This document shows positions 12,701 through 23,814 of a stretch of DNA of 64,000 nt, piece by piece. The position numbers and the translations under genes were made by a program. Below the pieces are notes generated by a model that was given only the letters and a program-made list of their open reading frames with translations, had not been told where the DNA came from and ran no database searches. The DNA comes from Phytoseiulus persimilis (Eukaryota > Arthropoda > Arachnida > Mesostigmata > Phytoseiidae): NCBI GenBank assembly GCA_037576195.1, contig CM075102.1, positions 11,160,001 through 11,224,000 on the forward strand, given 5' to 3'. Every line of letters starts with the position of its first letter. Position 1 is the first letter of the stretch.

Positions 12701-13542
12701 CCAGAAGAGCTCTTCTCACCTCGAAGGCCACGGGCCCAGAGAAGCTCAACGGAACTTGCTGGCGTCTGTGTTCCGGTACTTTACGGGGTTGCACGCGGCC
12801 TGATGATTGTTTACTCGCCTGAAACATTTATCGGTTTGTTAGGAGGCACGTCCTAGATCGCCATCGCGTGCACAGGTTGTTTGACTTCGACTCGCTCAAC
12901 AAAACATCTTCCCGCAGACTCTGTCGCTCGCCGGAAGGTGGCTCCGTGCAATCGGCAGCACTGTGGAGAGCTCTGAGAGTCCGGAGCGAAGCTGGGCGAG
13001 GATGCGAAGCAGTCGGATGCACTTTTATCACTCGGGTATCGGCGAAAGTCATATTGAAAAGAGCTAGATAAGAATTCCATGATTTATCTATATCGAGCAC
13101 TCGGTTCGAGATGAGCCTCCGAACGTATTCCATGGAGACACGTCATTCTGAACGCGAGACATTATAGTGCTGCGAACCTCTTCTTAAAAAGGTACGGTCT
13201 TGACCTCCGCCGGGCGGTTGTGCCCACGAGCCCGCGGGTTTCAGATCGGATTGATTCCTGCGTGCTCCAATATATGACTCCGAAACTCGTATTCGATACA
13301 GACGTTCGCGTAGATTCGAAATCACAAATTCGATCGGGGAGAGGCACTCCTAGAGATTCCTGGCTATTCAGGACAGAATAACGGAAAGCCGATCACTTCG
13401 CTCGCACGAAGCGACTGCCAATAACTCGTTTTCAGCGCAACACACGATGATGAATGTTCCAAACCATAGTAGTTCCGAACAACTGCGATGCTATTCATGA
13501 ATCTCAAAACACACGCACTCGACTTGGAACACCTACCTCCAT
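9782..13542 (-). CDS. STAT family protein, copy 2, lacking SH2 Arg and C-terminal Tyr
   Basis: Model on the minus strand: possible first exon 13542-13537 (ATG GAG); N-terminal domain exon ending at 12604; possible short exon near 12420-12270; coiled-coil exon 12162-11712; large core exon 11459-10156; C-terminal exon 10027-9782. The last three join in phase (451 nt leaves one base, then 1304 nt, then phase 0). The core exon carries end of coiled coil (NWQRAQRLAENG, as in STAT5), the DNA-binding domain (MTFRVQARSLPIVVI, WATIVWDNAFSVP), linker and SH2 domain; the last exon has LYPGTPKD and stops at 9782. Two signature residues are changed. SH2 reads GTFMLSFS where the family has FLLRFS (Ser codon 10300-10302), and the phosphorylated Tyr is Ser (codon 9929-9931, aligned with GYVRP of copy 1). 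The frame is open for over 2 kb of coding DNA, so it may still be expressed. It could be a non-canonical or dominant-negative STAT, or a young pseudogene. The N-terminal exons between 12.2 and 13.5 kb are uncertain. Confidence 0.8.
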
Positions 13543-14424
13543 GTTGCAGTTTGCTGCTTAACTTCGAGAATGGTGAAATCTCTTCACGGTTCCTGGATTT
13601 TATGCAGCCCGCAGGCTTTCATCCGCCGTGCCCCTCTCTAGGTCGGCGAGGGCCGTTAGCCTCTGTATCGCAGCCTGGTCCCCTCACTCAACCCCCTTGC
13701 GCCTGCCTCCTCACGGCAGCCCCCGACCCCTTCGAGAAGCAGTGCTTCAAGCAATTCATGTATCTCGCCTTCCTCTTCAAATCGACCCCTTCGAGAAACA
13801 GTGCTTCAAGCAATCCATGTATCTCGCCTCCTTTTTCAAATCGACCCCCCAGCCGAGACGGCCGAGTACCACGGAGCGTTCCAACCCCAGAATACCTCAA
13901 TGAGGAAGTATGCCTCCGCAGTAATTGAACGCACTGAGACTGCTGTGCAGACATCCACAACATTCGATCCCCATTACACCCATAATTATGCCTTCCAAGC
14001 ATCCGATTAGCAATATTTGCGACGATTTTCGTCTCCAAGAACTAATGCCGTCAAGCCTGTTGTCAATTCTATCGGAGAAGAAACTTCAACGCTGACGAAC
14101 GATTTTCTCGGTTCTCTCGTCAGGTTCTTGATATCGTTTGACAGAATTCCGTCACTAATACGGGCCACCGAGAGAACCCGACAATACCGGTGTCGACTCG
14201 TAGTGTCATTCCCTCTGGAATTGAGGACGGTAGAAGGAGCGGAAAACTTTGCGAATCCTGTTCCAACTTGAAACTTCAATGACTCTCTCGAAATGGCCAA
14301 GGTTCGCGGAAAAATCGATAATCGCACTCCGGTTGTCCTGCTTAGCTTCTTTAATTCCCAAAGCTTGACCGCGATTTCAAGTTATTATAGCCTCTGGAAG
14401 TGAGCTGACGAAAACTACCACCTC
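13543..14424. other. Upstream of STAT copy 2, no gene recognised
   Basis: Similarity to the STAT copy 1 upstream region (GTTTGCTGCTTA at 13550 and 5007) ends within about 30 bases, so the GC-rich promoter of copy 1 is not seen here. The rest has a short tandem repeat (13724-13841) and no convincing exon. Confidence 0.45.
13724..13841. repeat. 59-bp unit, two tandem copies
   Basis: Two adjacent 59-base units begin with CGACCCCTTCGAGAA and contain CAGTGCTTCAAGCAAT; a third starts at 13842 and breaks off after CGACCCC. A 59-base period is not a multiple of three, which argues against the open frames across it being coding. Confidence 0.75.
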
Positions 14425-15075
14425 ACGTCGAACACCCAGTATTGGCGGCATCGGGGCGTTCAGAAGATCGCGGTTGCCTTCTCCTTGCAGGCGACGGAAT
14501 ACATGCACCCAAAACCCGATTCGAACGTTCCCCGCACTGAAGGAGACCGCCTCCCATGCTGGACCAGAGTTGCGATCTGAGCGGACATTCGTTCCGCCGA
14601 AAACGAACGATTATCGCGATGTAAGCTGAGAACTTCGCCCGAATCGTCGGCGCGCCCAGAGAAGCAACGAACCTATCATTCTTATCCTATCCGATAAATC
14701 ATCGACAGATGAGCTGGTAGAAATCCATTATTCATTCGTGTGAGAGAACCCCCTCTAACTCTCGGGTGATTTTATGACACACTTCAAACTACCCAATCCA
14801 ACCTTCTTAGATTCAATGCGAGTAGGTCAAACATTTCGTCAGCGCTGACACCTATCTCCGGGCGCACGCACGACGGTGTCGAACCAATTGAGCTCTCTTC
14901 GGTCATGACCCACCTTGAGTATCTTTTCAACGAGCGCAGAACGCTGAATGTTCGTTCGGCGGACGTCATTGTCACAGGCGAAAAGGCGAATACCTGCGAC
15001 AGCCTCGCAATCTTCGGAAAATTCTTCAAGCAACACTAGTTAAGAGCGTCGATGGCTGTACTCGGTCTGGATGCT
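14425..15075 (-). mobile_element. hAT transposon fragment, copy A (C-terminal dimerisation region)
   Basis: On the minus strand 15030-14784 encodes FPKIARLSQVFAFSPVTMTS followed by AERTFSVLRSLKRY, the typical start of the hATC dimerisation domain found at the C-terminus of hAT transposases and of P52rIPK-like proteins. The remainder is 3' flank of the element. The same roughly 650-bp unit is repeated immediately downstream (copy B). No complete transposase is present, so this is a relic. Confidence 0.75.
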
Positions 15076-15245
15076 GCAGGAACGGCGAGAATGACCACCT
15101 CACTTCGAACACCCAGTATGAATGGCATTGGTGCGTTCCCGCGATCAGAATCTCGCGGTCGCCTCTTCCTTGCAGACGACGGAAAACATGCACCTGGAAC
15201 TTCATTCGAACGTTCCCCGCACTGAGGGAGACCGCATCCCATGCT

Positions 15246-15518
15246 TTGTTTTCCGGCTGAACCTCCCAGCCAGCCCTCAGAAGTGTCCCGGGATCACCTT
15301 CCGGTATTGCTTCAGTAACACTCCCTCTCGCCTCGCAAATCTCATTGCGGGCGGTGGGCTTGGGTCTTGAGATGGTTCAGATTTAATTCTGATACAAATT
15401 AAATCCTCTTTTTACCATATAAGAAATTTTTGTTGTCGGCCGGGGATCGAACCCGCGATTGCTAGCTTAGCGTGGCACCTAAGGCGTTGGTTTATGCCAC
15501 ACGGCCAGAGAGCCGAAC
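15246..15518 (-). mobile_element. tRNA-derived SINE with 15-bp target site duplication
   Basis: Flanked by perfect direct repeats ACCGCATCCCATGCT at 15231-15245 and 15519-15533; copy A of the hAT repeat has the uninterrupted site. Read on the minus strand, the 5' end is a tRNA-like head with a B-box-type GGGTTCGATCC (about 15440-15450) and a partial A box. It continues through an AT-rich body into a 3' tail containing GATCCCGGGACACTTCTGAG and ending GCCGGAAAACAA. There is no poly(A) tail. The same tail occurs alone at 63608-63671. Confidence 0.8.
15432..15510 (-). other. tRNA-like head of the SINE
   Basis: On the minus strand the segment has a tRNA-like order, with a D-arm-like TGGCATAAACCA and a T-arm GCGGGTTCGATCCCCGG. 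Acceptor and T stems do not close perfectly, so I read it as the RNA polymerase III promoter head of the SINE and not a working tRNA gene. Confidence 0.6.
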
Positions 15519-15877
15519 ACCGCATCCCATGCTGGACCAGAGTTGCGATCTGAGCGGACATTCGTCCCGCCCGAAACGAGCACTCATCGCGATGTCAGCT
15601 AAGAACTTCGCCCGAATCGTCGGCGCGCCCAGAGAAGCAACGAACCGAATCGTTCTTATACTGTCCGGGGAATCATCGACCGATGAGCTGGTAGAAATCC
15701 ATTATTCATTCGTGTGAGAGAAACCCCTCAAACTCTTGGATGATTTTATTACACACTTCAAAGTACCCAATCCAACCTTCTTGTGAGACTCGTTGCTCCC
15801 AAGCGAGACGGACGTGCAACAAAGGAGCGATTTGAGTGAAGTAGACAGTGAACACAAGTGGTGAATAGCTACGTCTA

Positions 15878-17106
15878 GTGACGGTGTATCTGATCGAAGT
15901 CGAGGGTCCCGGCTCGATCGAGAGTTCTCGCGCCAGGGGCAGAACGCCGAAACCGCCACCGAAGAAGGACGACGAAATGTACGTCTCCGTAGGAAAAGGA
16001 GCCGCGTTTGAGAGGGTCACTGACGAAGAAGCAGAGCTGGACTACCAGGACGCGGGAGATGCAACAGCGGGTAGACTCACTGAAGAAAGCCCAGGAGTAC
16101 GGAGCCGGGAGCGCTGGAGCAACCGATGCAGAGGTAACACCATTAACAAAGAATACACCAGAATCGAAGATCACCCAAGCTCCAGCAGGGGGTGGCGCGT
16201 ATTGTGGAAGGGCTGACGAAGCCAGCCGTCCGAACATCCTGAAGAGGAAACAGCACACACCGCCGCCGGAAAACTCGGATCCCGGCAAGTGGATACGACA
16301 CCCGCCGGTCGGAGAACTCATATCGGAGAAAATCGACACGATAATCAGGAAAAGGGTGAGGAAGATAAGGGACCTCGAGGTCAGGAACCCAGCGAAAGAA
16401 GTCAAGGAACTCACTGACCAGCTCCTCAGGGGCGTCGACAGACTTGAAAGACAGATCCTAGAAGCAGTGACATCGAAAATCGAAGGAATCCAGAACGAGC
16501 GCAAAATGCTAGGAGCTGACTAGGCATGAATTTCCGAGACTCGGAACTCGGAAAATAATTTCCGACCCGGAAATTATTTTCTGACTCGGAAATTAATATT
16601 CGACTCGGGAACGGAGATCCATCATCAACTGACGTTTCCAACCCACCGAAATCATCCAAGAAGTAGTTTCCGAGTTAGTGAGTATTCCCAGATGTCCGTA
16701 AATGGATTCCCCGGCCAGCAACTGGCCTAGACACCTCGTTGGAAAAAAAAACATCATATCCTCCTATAGATGCTCCGTTTCCCGTGCCCAAGTTTGGAAA
16801 CTATTTCTTGGATGATTTCGGTGGGTTGGAAACGTCCGTTGATGATGGATATCCGTTCCCGAGTCAAATAGTAATTTACGAGTCGGAAATTATTTTCCGA
16901 GCTCCGAGTCTCGGAAATTCATGCCTAGAGCTGACACAGTCGAACTCCAGGACGTCAGGGACCAATTGAAGGAAACTCAAGACAAGATTGCCGAACTAGA
17001 AGGCACAATAACTGATCTCAGAAAGCAGACCCTGGGACACAAGGAATCCAAGGATGCCGCGGATGAGACTAAAATCCATATATATAAAAGACACCGGCCG
17101 GTCTAA
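15878..17106 (+). pseudogene. Retrotransposon ORF1, N-terminal part, interrupted by a MITE
   Basis: The frame from about 16040 runs through a charged, coiled-coil-like region (KEVKELTDQLLRGVDRLERQ) to KMLGAD at 16520, is broken by the 407-bp MITE, and resumes at 16936 as TVELQDVRDQLKETQDKIAELEG before a stop near 17105. Deleting the MITE plus one 8-base repeat restores the frame exactly (KMLGAD then TVELQ). A further frameshift near 16060 separates a more upstream frame starting at 15878. It is the gag-like protein of the element; homology is by context and coiled coil only. Confidence 0.65.
16521..16927. mobile_element. hAT-type MITE with 8-bp target site duplication
   Basis: 407 bp, flanked by GAGCTGAC at 16513-16520 and 16928-16935. 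Long terminal inverted repeats begin TAGGCATGAATTTCCGAGAC at both ends and extend about 150 bp with few mismatches (inner part includes TTTCCAACCCACCGAAATCA and its complement). The centre, near 16690-16760, resembles 23410-23520, the retrotransposon 3' end, including CGGATTCCCCG and an A-run. No transposase, so non-autonomous; 8-bp duplication and TAGG ends fit the hAT superfamily. Confidence 0.88.
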
Positions 17107-19203
17107 CCTGTGATCCGAATAAACGCCGCGGCAGCGGCTTAGAGCTCGACGAAACCTCGCATACTCACGCAGAATCGGCCCCGAATGGTTATAGGCCGCC
17201 GGATACTTTTCTTGAAAACCTCTGGAAGCCGGAATACGGAAGAAACTTGACAACTTCCTTGTCGCCGGCCGCAGTATCTTCCAGTTCGAAAGGGCGCGCC
17301 TCGCCCAGCCGCTTCGGCTGTGGCTGTGTTTTCCACGGCTACAAACCGAGGAAACTCGGTAACTTTGTCGTTGCGTGTTGAAGAATTGCTCTGTCCGATA
17401 GGCCTATGCTCTGCACAGCGATTCAAGTGCGTTTGTTCGTTTATCGTGTCTGACAGCGCTCGCATGGAGCTGCTCGCTTCATGATGCTCGACCGTCGCTT
17501 GACGCCCTAGAGCCAGTGACGACACGGTGCACAGCGAGGAAACTCGATACGAGGAGTGCTCAGGTCGCCTTGCTTCCAAGCACGGTGAGGTTCACCTGCG
17601 ACACCTCCACGGCCCGACCGTCAACGCTCTTCCGCCGTTGCGGACATCCACACCATTCCATAACTTCAAGGTAAATGTGGACCGTGATTGATGTGAACCG
17701 CACCGTGGATCTCATCGCGGTCAAGCCTGAACTAGCTGCAGTGCAGTTGATCAACTGCCATGATGGGCGTCCCAGAAAAAAAAGCAACCTCTCTCAAGTA
17801 CTCTGCTATTCCAAGAGATGGCAAATCCTGCTCCAGATCCTTCAATTGCGAGAGATCAATCATAAGCTCATGTTATCAACGATGACAGTTGACGCTGTTG
17901 ACAGCGATCATGACGCCCTGGGCCACCTGAACCGCGAGTTCGGAGGAGAGAGCGCCAATTATGGTTATGAAGAACTTCAAACATTGCGACCATTCAGTTA
18001 GATCGAAGGCGCCCAAGCCTGAACACCCGCAAAGAAGAGACCCTCGACCGAATAAATCTATACCGGCTAAAGCATTACTCCCTCCCTCCTTTCTTCCCAG
18101 GCATGGAAGGAGGTAAGTAGAACAACACTATCTGCTTCCGACTTACTAAATGAGAGTCTCTGCCACTCATGAGACCATTCCTGACCGAAGCTGGGAGAAG
18201 ACGGAATTTCTATAAGTACGTTGCGGATAAAACCATATCGATCTGGTGTGAGATCCTCTGGGTTATCTGCATGGTGGTCGAACCTCCCTCCGTCGGGAAG
18301 GTCGTCGATGGACGAAACGCGAAATCCAGGAATGGTTAAATAAATCTAGAACGTCCCCAAACCTCATCCTGGATCCGCCCAGAGAACAATTCGAGACAAA
18401 TCACCTCGTACCTGAAAAGGTCCCCCCGAGGAGAATGATCGCGATAGGATAATGAAAGCATGATGATAGGGATGAGCCTCCTCTATCGAGACAGATACAT
18501 GATCTATTGAATGAATCACCTAGATGCCGCACATCAAGGGTCGACAAAGCCAGGGCCCCGGGACAAAATGGCTCGCGACCAGGGATCTGGCCCCGTGCTC
18601 AGGCAGGGAATATCCGGGGTCGACCTCGGGATTGTTTTGGGACAGATTGGGCCCGATCACGGAGTCGGTCTGATTACACTTTTAAGAGTCGATCGGGCCA
18701 AACTTTTGGGGGTATGTGGAGATGATTCCTGGGTCGATCTGACCATACTTTCCGGGATCCATGGGGGCGATTTCGGAGTGGATCTAAAAAGTATGGTCAG
18801 AGGAAAAATATGGTTCAGACCGGGGCGAAATTATCTTCAAGAAGTCTCCGTGGGGCACGGATTCAAATACCTAGAGGAATTTCCATGATGCCAGGATAAT
18901 CCGAATGGGGAGAGCAACTACGCTCAGATGCTATTCGTATCCGAAATCTGCCCCGGAAAGAGTTCTGGAGTTCAAAGATGAACTCCAGGTTGACCCAGAG
19001 ACACTCGAAGAAGGATCACCTAGAGAAGCACTCCTTCTCTCGGCGCCATGATCTGGAGCGTATCGTTAGCCCCGTCGCCATGATCTGGGGCATATTTTGG
19101 GCCCCGAGCGGAGGAAGTTTGTCGACCCCCGCCGCGGACAAACTACCTCGGATGTCGCAGCGAAGCGCGATAGGGTACGCTAGTAAGATATATATGGGAA
19201 AAG
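17107..19203. other. Unassigned DNA within the retrotransposon
   Basis: Lies between the two halves of ORF1. Open frames exist (plus 18511-18888, minus 17579-17139) without recognisable domains. It may be a further old insertion or a decayed ORF1 part; I could not find flanking repeats that would decide. Confidence 0.4.
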
Positions 19204-20135
19204 ATGAGCAAGATAGACCAAGCGGTGCTCTTGTCGGAGGAACCCTGGCCTGGGCGGACCTACGAAAAGATCAAACCAACGAAGACCGGAATCGTAGGAA
19301 GCAGAGGGTGTAAGGTCTTCCTTCACTCAAGCGCAGATAACGATAAGAGAACCCATAACATTCTTGAGCAGCTGGCTAAGATGTTCCCGGCCATAGAAGA
19401 CATCGATAATCTGTGAGAAGGCGAGGTGGCGACCACCACATCCCTACTGTCGTCATCCCTGATCAGGGCCGGAGACAGCGAGCGCGTGGAGTAGCGCAAA
19501 ACCCTCATGATCGCAAAACTCAAACAGGGAGCCCCTCCAACAGAAATCATTCAGATCCTGGAGAAAATCGCAGTCGAGGTCAAAAAGTCAAATAGAGCCC
19601 TGGAGGAGGAAACCCTTATCAAACTACCTTCTGGCGCAGATGTGAGTCACTACCGAAAAATCCTAGAGATATGCTGGAGGAAGAATGGAGTATCAACAGA
19701 AGCGGAGATCTCCATAAAGACACCAAAGACAGAAACCAAACAGGGAAAGGAAGCAAAGACAACCCAGAGAAGACGCATGCAGGCAGCGATCGAAGTCGAG
19801 GCCGGAGAGGATACATTTGCCGACATACTTAAGAACCTCAAACAAACCATTGAACCGCAGAAGGAAACGCTGGGGGTTCACATCAAGGGCGCATCAAACC
19901 TGTGTCATCAGAGCTTGGACGGAAGTCCCCACCTGTTCCAAATGCCAGCTGGTCGAACACCGAGCCCATAGAATGCACGGCAAAAGAAGTCACAGCCAAC
20001 AGATGCTACCGCTGTGGAATAACAGGGAAAATTAGTGGAGACTGCGAGTCCGAAAAACCCTCGTGCGAGGCGTGTTAATCTGGAGAACACTCGCCATACT
20101 CCATGGCCTGCCCAAGGTACCGAGAACTCCTTACT
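19204..20135 (+). pseudogene. Retrotransposon ORF1, C-terminal part with CCHC zinc knuckle
   Basis: Plus-strand pieces encode a gag-like segment (19204-19416), a second at 19507-19971 and a zinc-knuckle region at about 20003-20110, reading CYRCGITGKISGDCESEKPS then CEAC, with the next Cys and His positions disturbed by a stop. The order gag, then CCHC, directly upstream of the endonuclease is the usual one in R1/Jockey-type elements. At least three frame breaks are present. Confidence 0.65.
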
Positions 20136-23100
20136 CAAGAGAAACAGAAGGCGAGCCAACAAAGGAAACCAACGATAGAAGACAGAATAAAAGAGGCAGG
20201 AAATACCCAAGAGCGGGATAAGCCGACTCAAGCCACACCTACTGAGCCAGTCAGCATCGAAGAGCCAGGAATGCAACAAAAGTCCAGGGACACAACACAC
20301 CAGTGGCACACGAAGATGGGAAAGAAGACTATCCTTACCAAAGAACAAAGGATGCTCAGGATCATACAAATCAACCTAAACAGATCAAAGAAAGCCCACG
20401 CAGCCCTAGAGCAGAAGGTTAAAGAAGAAAAAATCGACATATGCATACTCAGTGAGGTAAACGTCGCCTTATCGAAATCTAAGAAAAGAAGAGATCAGAG
20501 ATGGATAGCGGAACACACAGGCGACACCGCGATTTGGGTGACAAGTACCAACGGGGGAATTCAGGTTGAGGCGAATGCCACTGCACCCGGCCTTACGAGA
20601 ATCACCCTCCAAGGAAGAGTCAGGATCGCAAGCTGCTATTTTTCACCCAACGAGGAAATCCAAGAATACATCGAGTTCCTGGATGGAATCACGAGTGAAA
20701 TCAACAGAGAAAACGACGGCTCCTGGTTTGTAGCGGGGGACATCAACTCCACACTGAGCAGCTGGGCCACGGACAGCACTAATAAAAGAGCGCTCCAATG
20801 GGGCACAGAACTTGAGGACATGCTGGTGAGTAGCGGACTACAAATCATTAACGAGGGCCAGACTCCGACATTCATGAGAGGCACGCAGGTATTATATCTA
20901 GGCATCACGGCGACATCCCACCCGGAGATGATCGAGTAGTGGAAAGTCAACGACGCGCAGGAATCACTGACTGACCACCTCTACATAGAATGCTCGCTCC
21001 GCGCAGCCATACAAAAGAGAGAAAAAAGAACAACGCATAGATGGAAATGGAACAGGATGGACAAGGAGAAATTCTACAAGCAGCTGGACAGCGGGAGCGA
21101 AGAACAGAAGAACCGGGGCCTCCCGATGGAATCAAGGATGATGTCTAAAATTCTAGGGGAAGCGTGCACCTCCGCGGCTCCGCCGGTCAACCCACGCTGA
21201 GAGGACAAGCGCCCGGCCTACTGGTGGACGCCGCGGATAGCTCAATGTTGGAGAGACTGCGTCAAGGCTCAGATCCAGGGAAGGGCAAGAAACCCTCACA
21301 GGATGGAGACATGCCTGAGGAACTACACAACAGCAAGGAGCCTATACCAGACGGAGATGGTGCGCAGAAAGGTGGAAGGAACTTTGCGCCGCGTTAAGGG
21401 AAGACCTCTGGGGAAAGCCATACAAGATAGTCCGGGGAAAACTAGGCCAGAGGCGTTTACCGCTTTCTCGAGAGACCACCCAAAACGCTATCGCCCAGCT
21501 GTTACCAAAAGGCAGAAACTTCACACGGCGAAACGTAGAAACCAAAGAAGAAGAAATACCTGAGGTAACAGTGCAGGAAGGGTTCGCCACAGCTTATCGA
21601 GTGGGGGCTGGAAAGGCCCCTGGCCCGGACGGAGTACCGCCGGAGGCGGTAAAGATTTCCCTGAAACGGTGGGCGACGCTCTTCGCGGGGATGGTCAATG
21701 ATATACTCAAGAGAGGGGTCTATCCCGAGCAGTGGGAGACGGCCACACTCATCCTGATACCGAAGCCCGGCAAGAAAGACGCCTTTCGACCGATCTGCCT
21801 CCTCAACACGGCGGCGAAAGCGGTGGAGCTCATAATAAACAGGAGACTTCAAAACGAACTGGAAGAGTGGGGAGGCCTGTCAGACGTCCAGTATGGTTTC
21901 CGACTAGGAAGATCAACGATGTCGGCTATCGAGAACGTCTTCCAGGCAGCGATGCAAGAGAAGCCCTTATCCTCCTCGACATCAAAAATGCTTTCAATCC
22001 GGTGGAGTGGAGCTTGATACTGGAGAGCCTCGCTAAAAGAAATATCCCAGCATACCTCCAGAAGCTAATCGGATCGTATCTGCAGAACCGGTGAATCGTT
22101 GATGAAGACAATCGTGAACACAAAATGACAGCTGGGGTCCCCCAAGGATCAATCCCCGGCCCGACTCTCTGGAACGCCGCCAATGATGACATACTTAGGA
22201 AGCCACTACCGAGAGGAGCAACATCAATAGCGTACACAGACGATCTGGCATTGCTCATCACGGCATCAAAGACCAAGCACTTACAAGAGATAGCGACGGA
22301 TGCACTGGATATCCTGGCACGGTGGTGTAAGACACATCATCTCCGGCTTGCTCCAGAAAAGACGGAAGCGGTGATGCTCATTAGAAGAAGGAAAAAGGAA
22401 CCTCCTACCCTCCACCTACAGGGTGCATGCGGGCCTCACAGGAATCCCGCATGTAGAAATCGTAGCAAATAAAGCGAAGAAGGCGGCGATCGACATGGGT
22501 AGAATCCTGCCCAGAACATACGGAGCCAGCGAGGCTCGACGCAGGATTCTTGCCACAGTGGCGGAATCTATTGCCCTCTATGCCGCCCCGATCTGGGCTC
22601 CAAACGCCCTAAAGTACTCAAAAAACAGAAACCTTCTCGAACGAACCCAACGCACCATGGCTATACGCAATACCAGATGCTATCGAGCGGTATCAACTGC
22701 AGCCCTTCTGGTACTCTCCAAACTTATCCCTCGGCCCTGGCTCGCTGAGGAAAGAACAAGGATCCGGCAAGAGAACTAGAAGAGGGACGCCCCATACGAC
22801 CCTGGAATCTCAGGAGAAGAAACACGGTCAGACGAAGAAATCCGGGAAGATACCATGGACGCATGGCAGAAACAATGGAATGCCGCCGTTCATAGGCATT
22901 GGATGCGAAGCTGTATCCCGAAAGTTCAACAATGGTATGAGAGGGAGTTTGGCGAAGTCACCTACCAAACCGCACAGATGTTAACCGGGCATGGCTGCTT
23001 CCAGTCATATCTGCACTTCATTCGGAAGGCGCCGAGCGACATCTGCATATTGTGCACAACAGGAGAATCTGACGACGTAACACATACGATTCTAAACTGC

Positions 23101-23283
23101 CCAGCTCTGGCCGGTCCACGGGGACCTCTTGCGACGACCACTGTCCCCGACTTGGTGGCCAAAATGCTATCAAGCGAGGACGATTGGAACAGAATCACAC
23201 GTGAATTCGGATGCATTTTCGAGAGTGCCCTCAGCGAACACGCCCGACAGATCATCGACAGACTAACAACTCAACAAAAGTGA
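20136..23283 (+). pseudogene. Retrotransposon ORF2: endonuclease, reverse transcriptase, C-terminal region
   Basis: The endonuclease starts with LRIIQINLNRSKKAHAALEQ near 20355 and includes WFVAGDINSTLSSWATD near 20725; a stop falls at 20937. The reverse transcriptase region begins about 21600 with GAGKAPGPDGVPPEAVK, then LILIPKPGKKDAFRPICLLN (21750), a frameshift near 21960, LDIKNAFNPVEW, AGVPQGSIPGP (22130) and the catalytic box as AYTDDLALL (22225), where most relatives have FADD. A C-terminal part at 22855-23283 has CILCTTGESDDVTHTILNC, a zinc-binding-like array typical of R1-clade elements. Several stops and shifts make it non-functional. Confidence 0.88.
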
Positions 23284-23814
23284 AGTAGCACGAAGAGAAT
23301 CGAAAGAAGCGCTCACACGATGCTCGGATGCAATATTCCCACAGGTACGCCCTGAGTTCCCGACGCATGTGCAGCAGAAGAGTGCGGTCCAGAATCACTC
23401 TGGAGGGTTAGTAAGTATTCCTTAAGGGGCGAGTCTCACACTGCCTGGATACTCTTTTCGAGGCGTCCGCAAACGGATTCCCCGAGGCCCCGTCCCCTGA
23501 TACCTCTGGAGAAAAAAAAAATCGAACCCTCTTGGATTCGATGCGAGTACGTCGAACACTTCGTCAGCGGTGACACCTATGCCCGGGTGCATGCACGACA
23601 GTGTCGAACCAATTGAACTCTTTTCGGTCATGACCGACCTTAAGTATCTTTTCAACAAGCGTCGAACGCTGAATGCTCGTTCGGGGCACGTCATTGTCAC
23701 TGGCGAAATGGCAAATATCTTCGACAGCTTCGCAATCTTCGGAAAATGCTTCGAGCAACAGTAGTTAAGCGCGTCGATGGCTGTACTCATGGCGGGTGCT
23801 GCAGGAACGGCAGT

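Larger units (their letters stand above)
15783..23520 (+). mobile_element. Decayed R1-like non-LTR retrotransposon
   Basis: About 7.7 kb inserted into an hAT relic. Order on the plus strand: 5' region, ORF1 (gag-like with coiled coil, then a CCHC knuckle near 20000), ORF2 with AP-type endonuclease, reverse transcriptase (YTDD motif) and a C-terminal cysteine/histidine region, and a 3' end in a short A-run (23511-23520). An imperfect target duplication is likely: AACCTTCTT left, AACCCTCTT right. Stops and frameshifts show it is dead. An hAT-type MITE sits in ORF1, and about 2 kb of unassigned DNA splits ORF1 further. Confidence 0.85.
15085..23805 (-). mobile_element. hAT fragment, copy B, split by a SINE and a retrotransposon
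   Basis: 15085-15782 matches the first part of copy A, and 23521-23805 matches its remainder; on the minus strand the latter encodes FPKIAKLSKIFAISPVTMTC and then ERAFSVRRLLKRY. Two insertions explain the gaps: a SINE at 15246-15518 and an R1-like retrotransposon at 15783-23520. Join CAACCTTCTT at 15773-15782 with GGATTCGATGCGAG at 23533 and the copy A order is restored. Confidence 0.75.

Noticed and set aside
13488..13928. Plus-strand frame with repeated protein segments
   Set aside because: The repeat unit is 59 bases, so the repeated segments fall in different frames; this is a DNA tandem repeat, not a repeat protein.
15432..15510. Functional tRNA gene
   Set aside because: Stems close poorly and it forms the head of a SINE bounded by target duplications.
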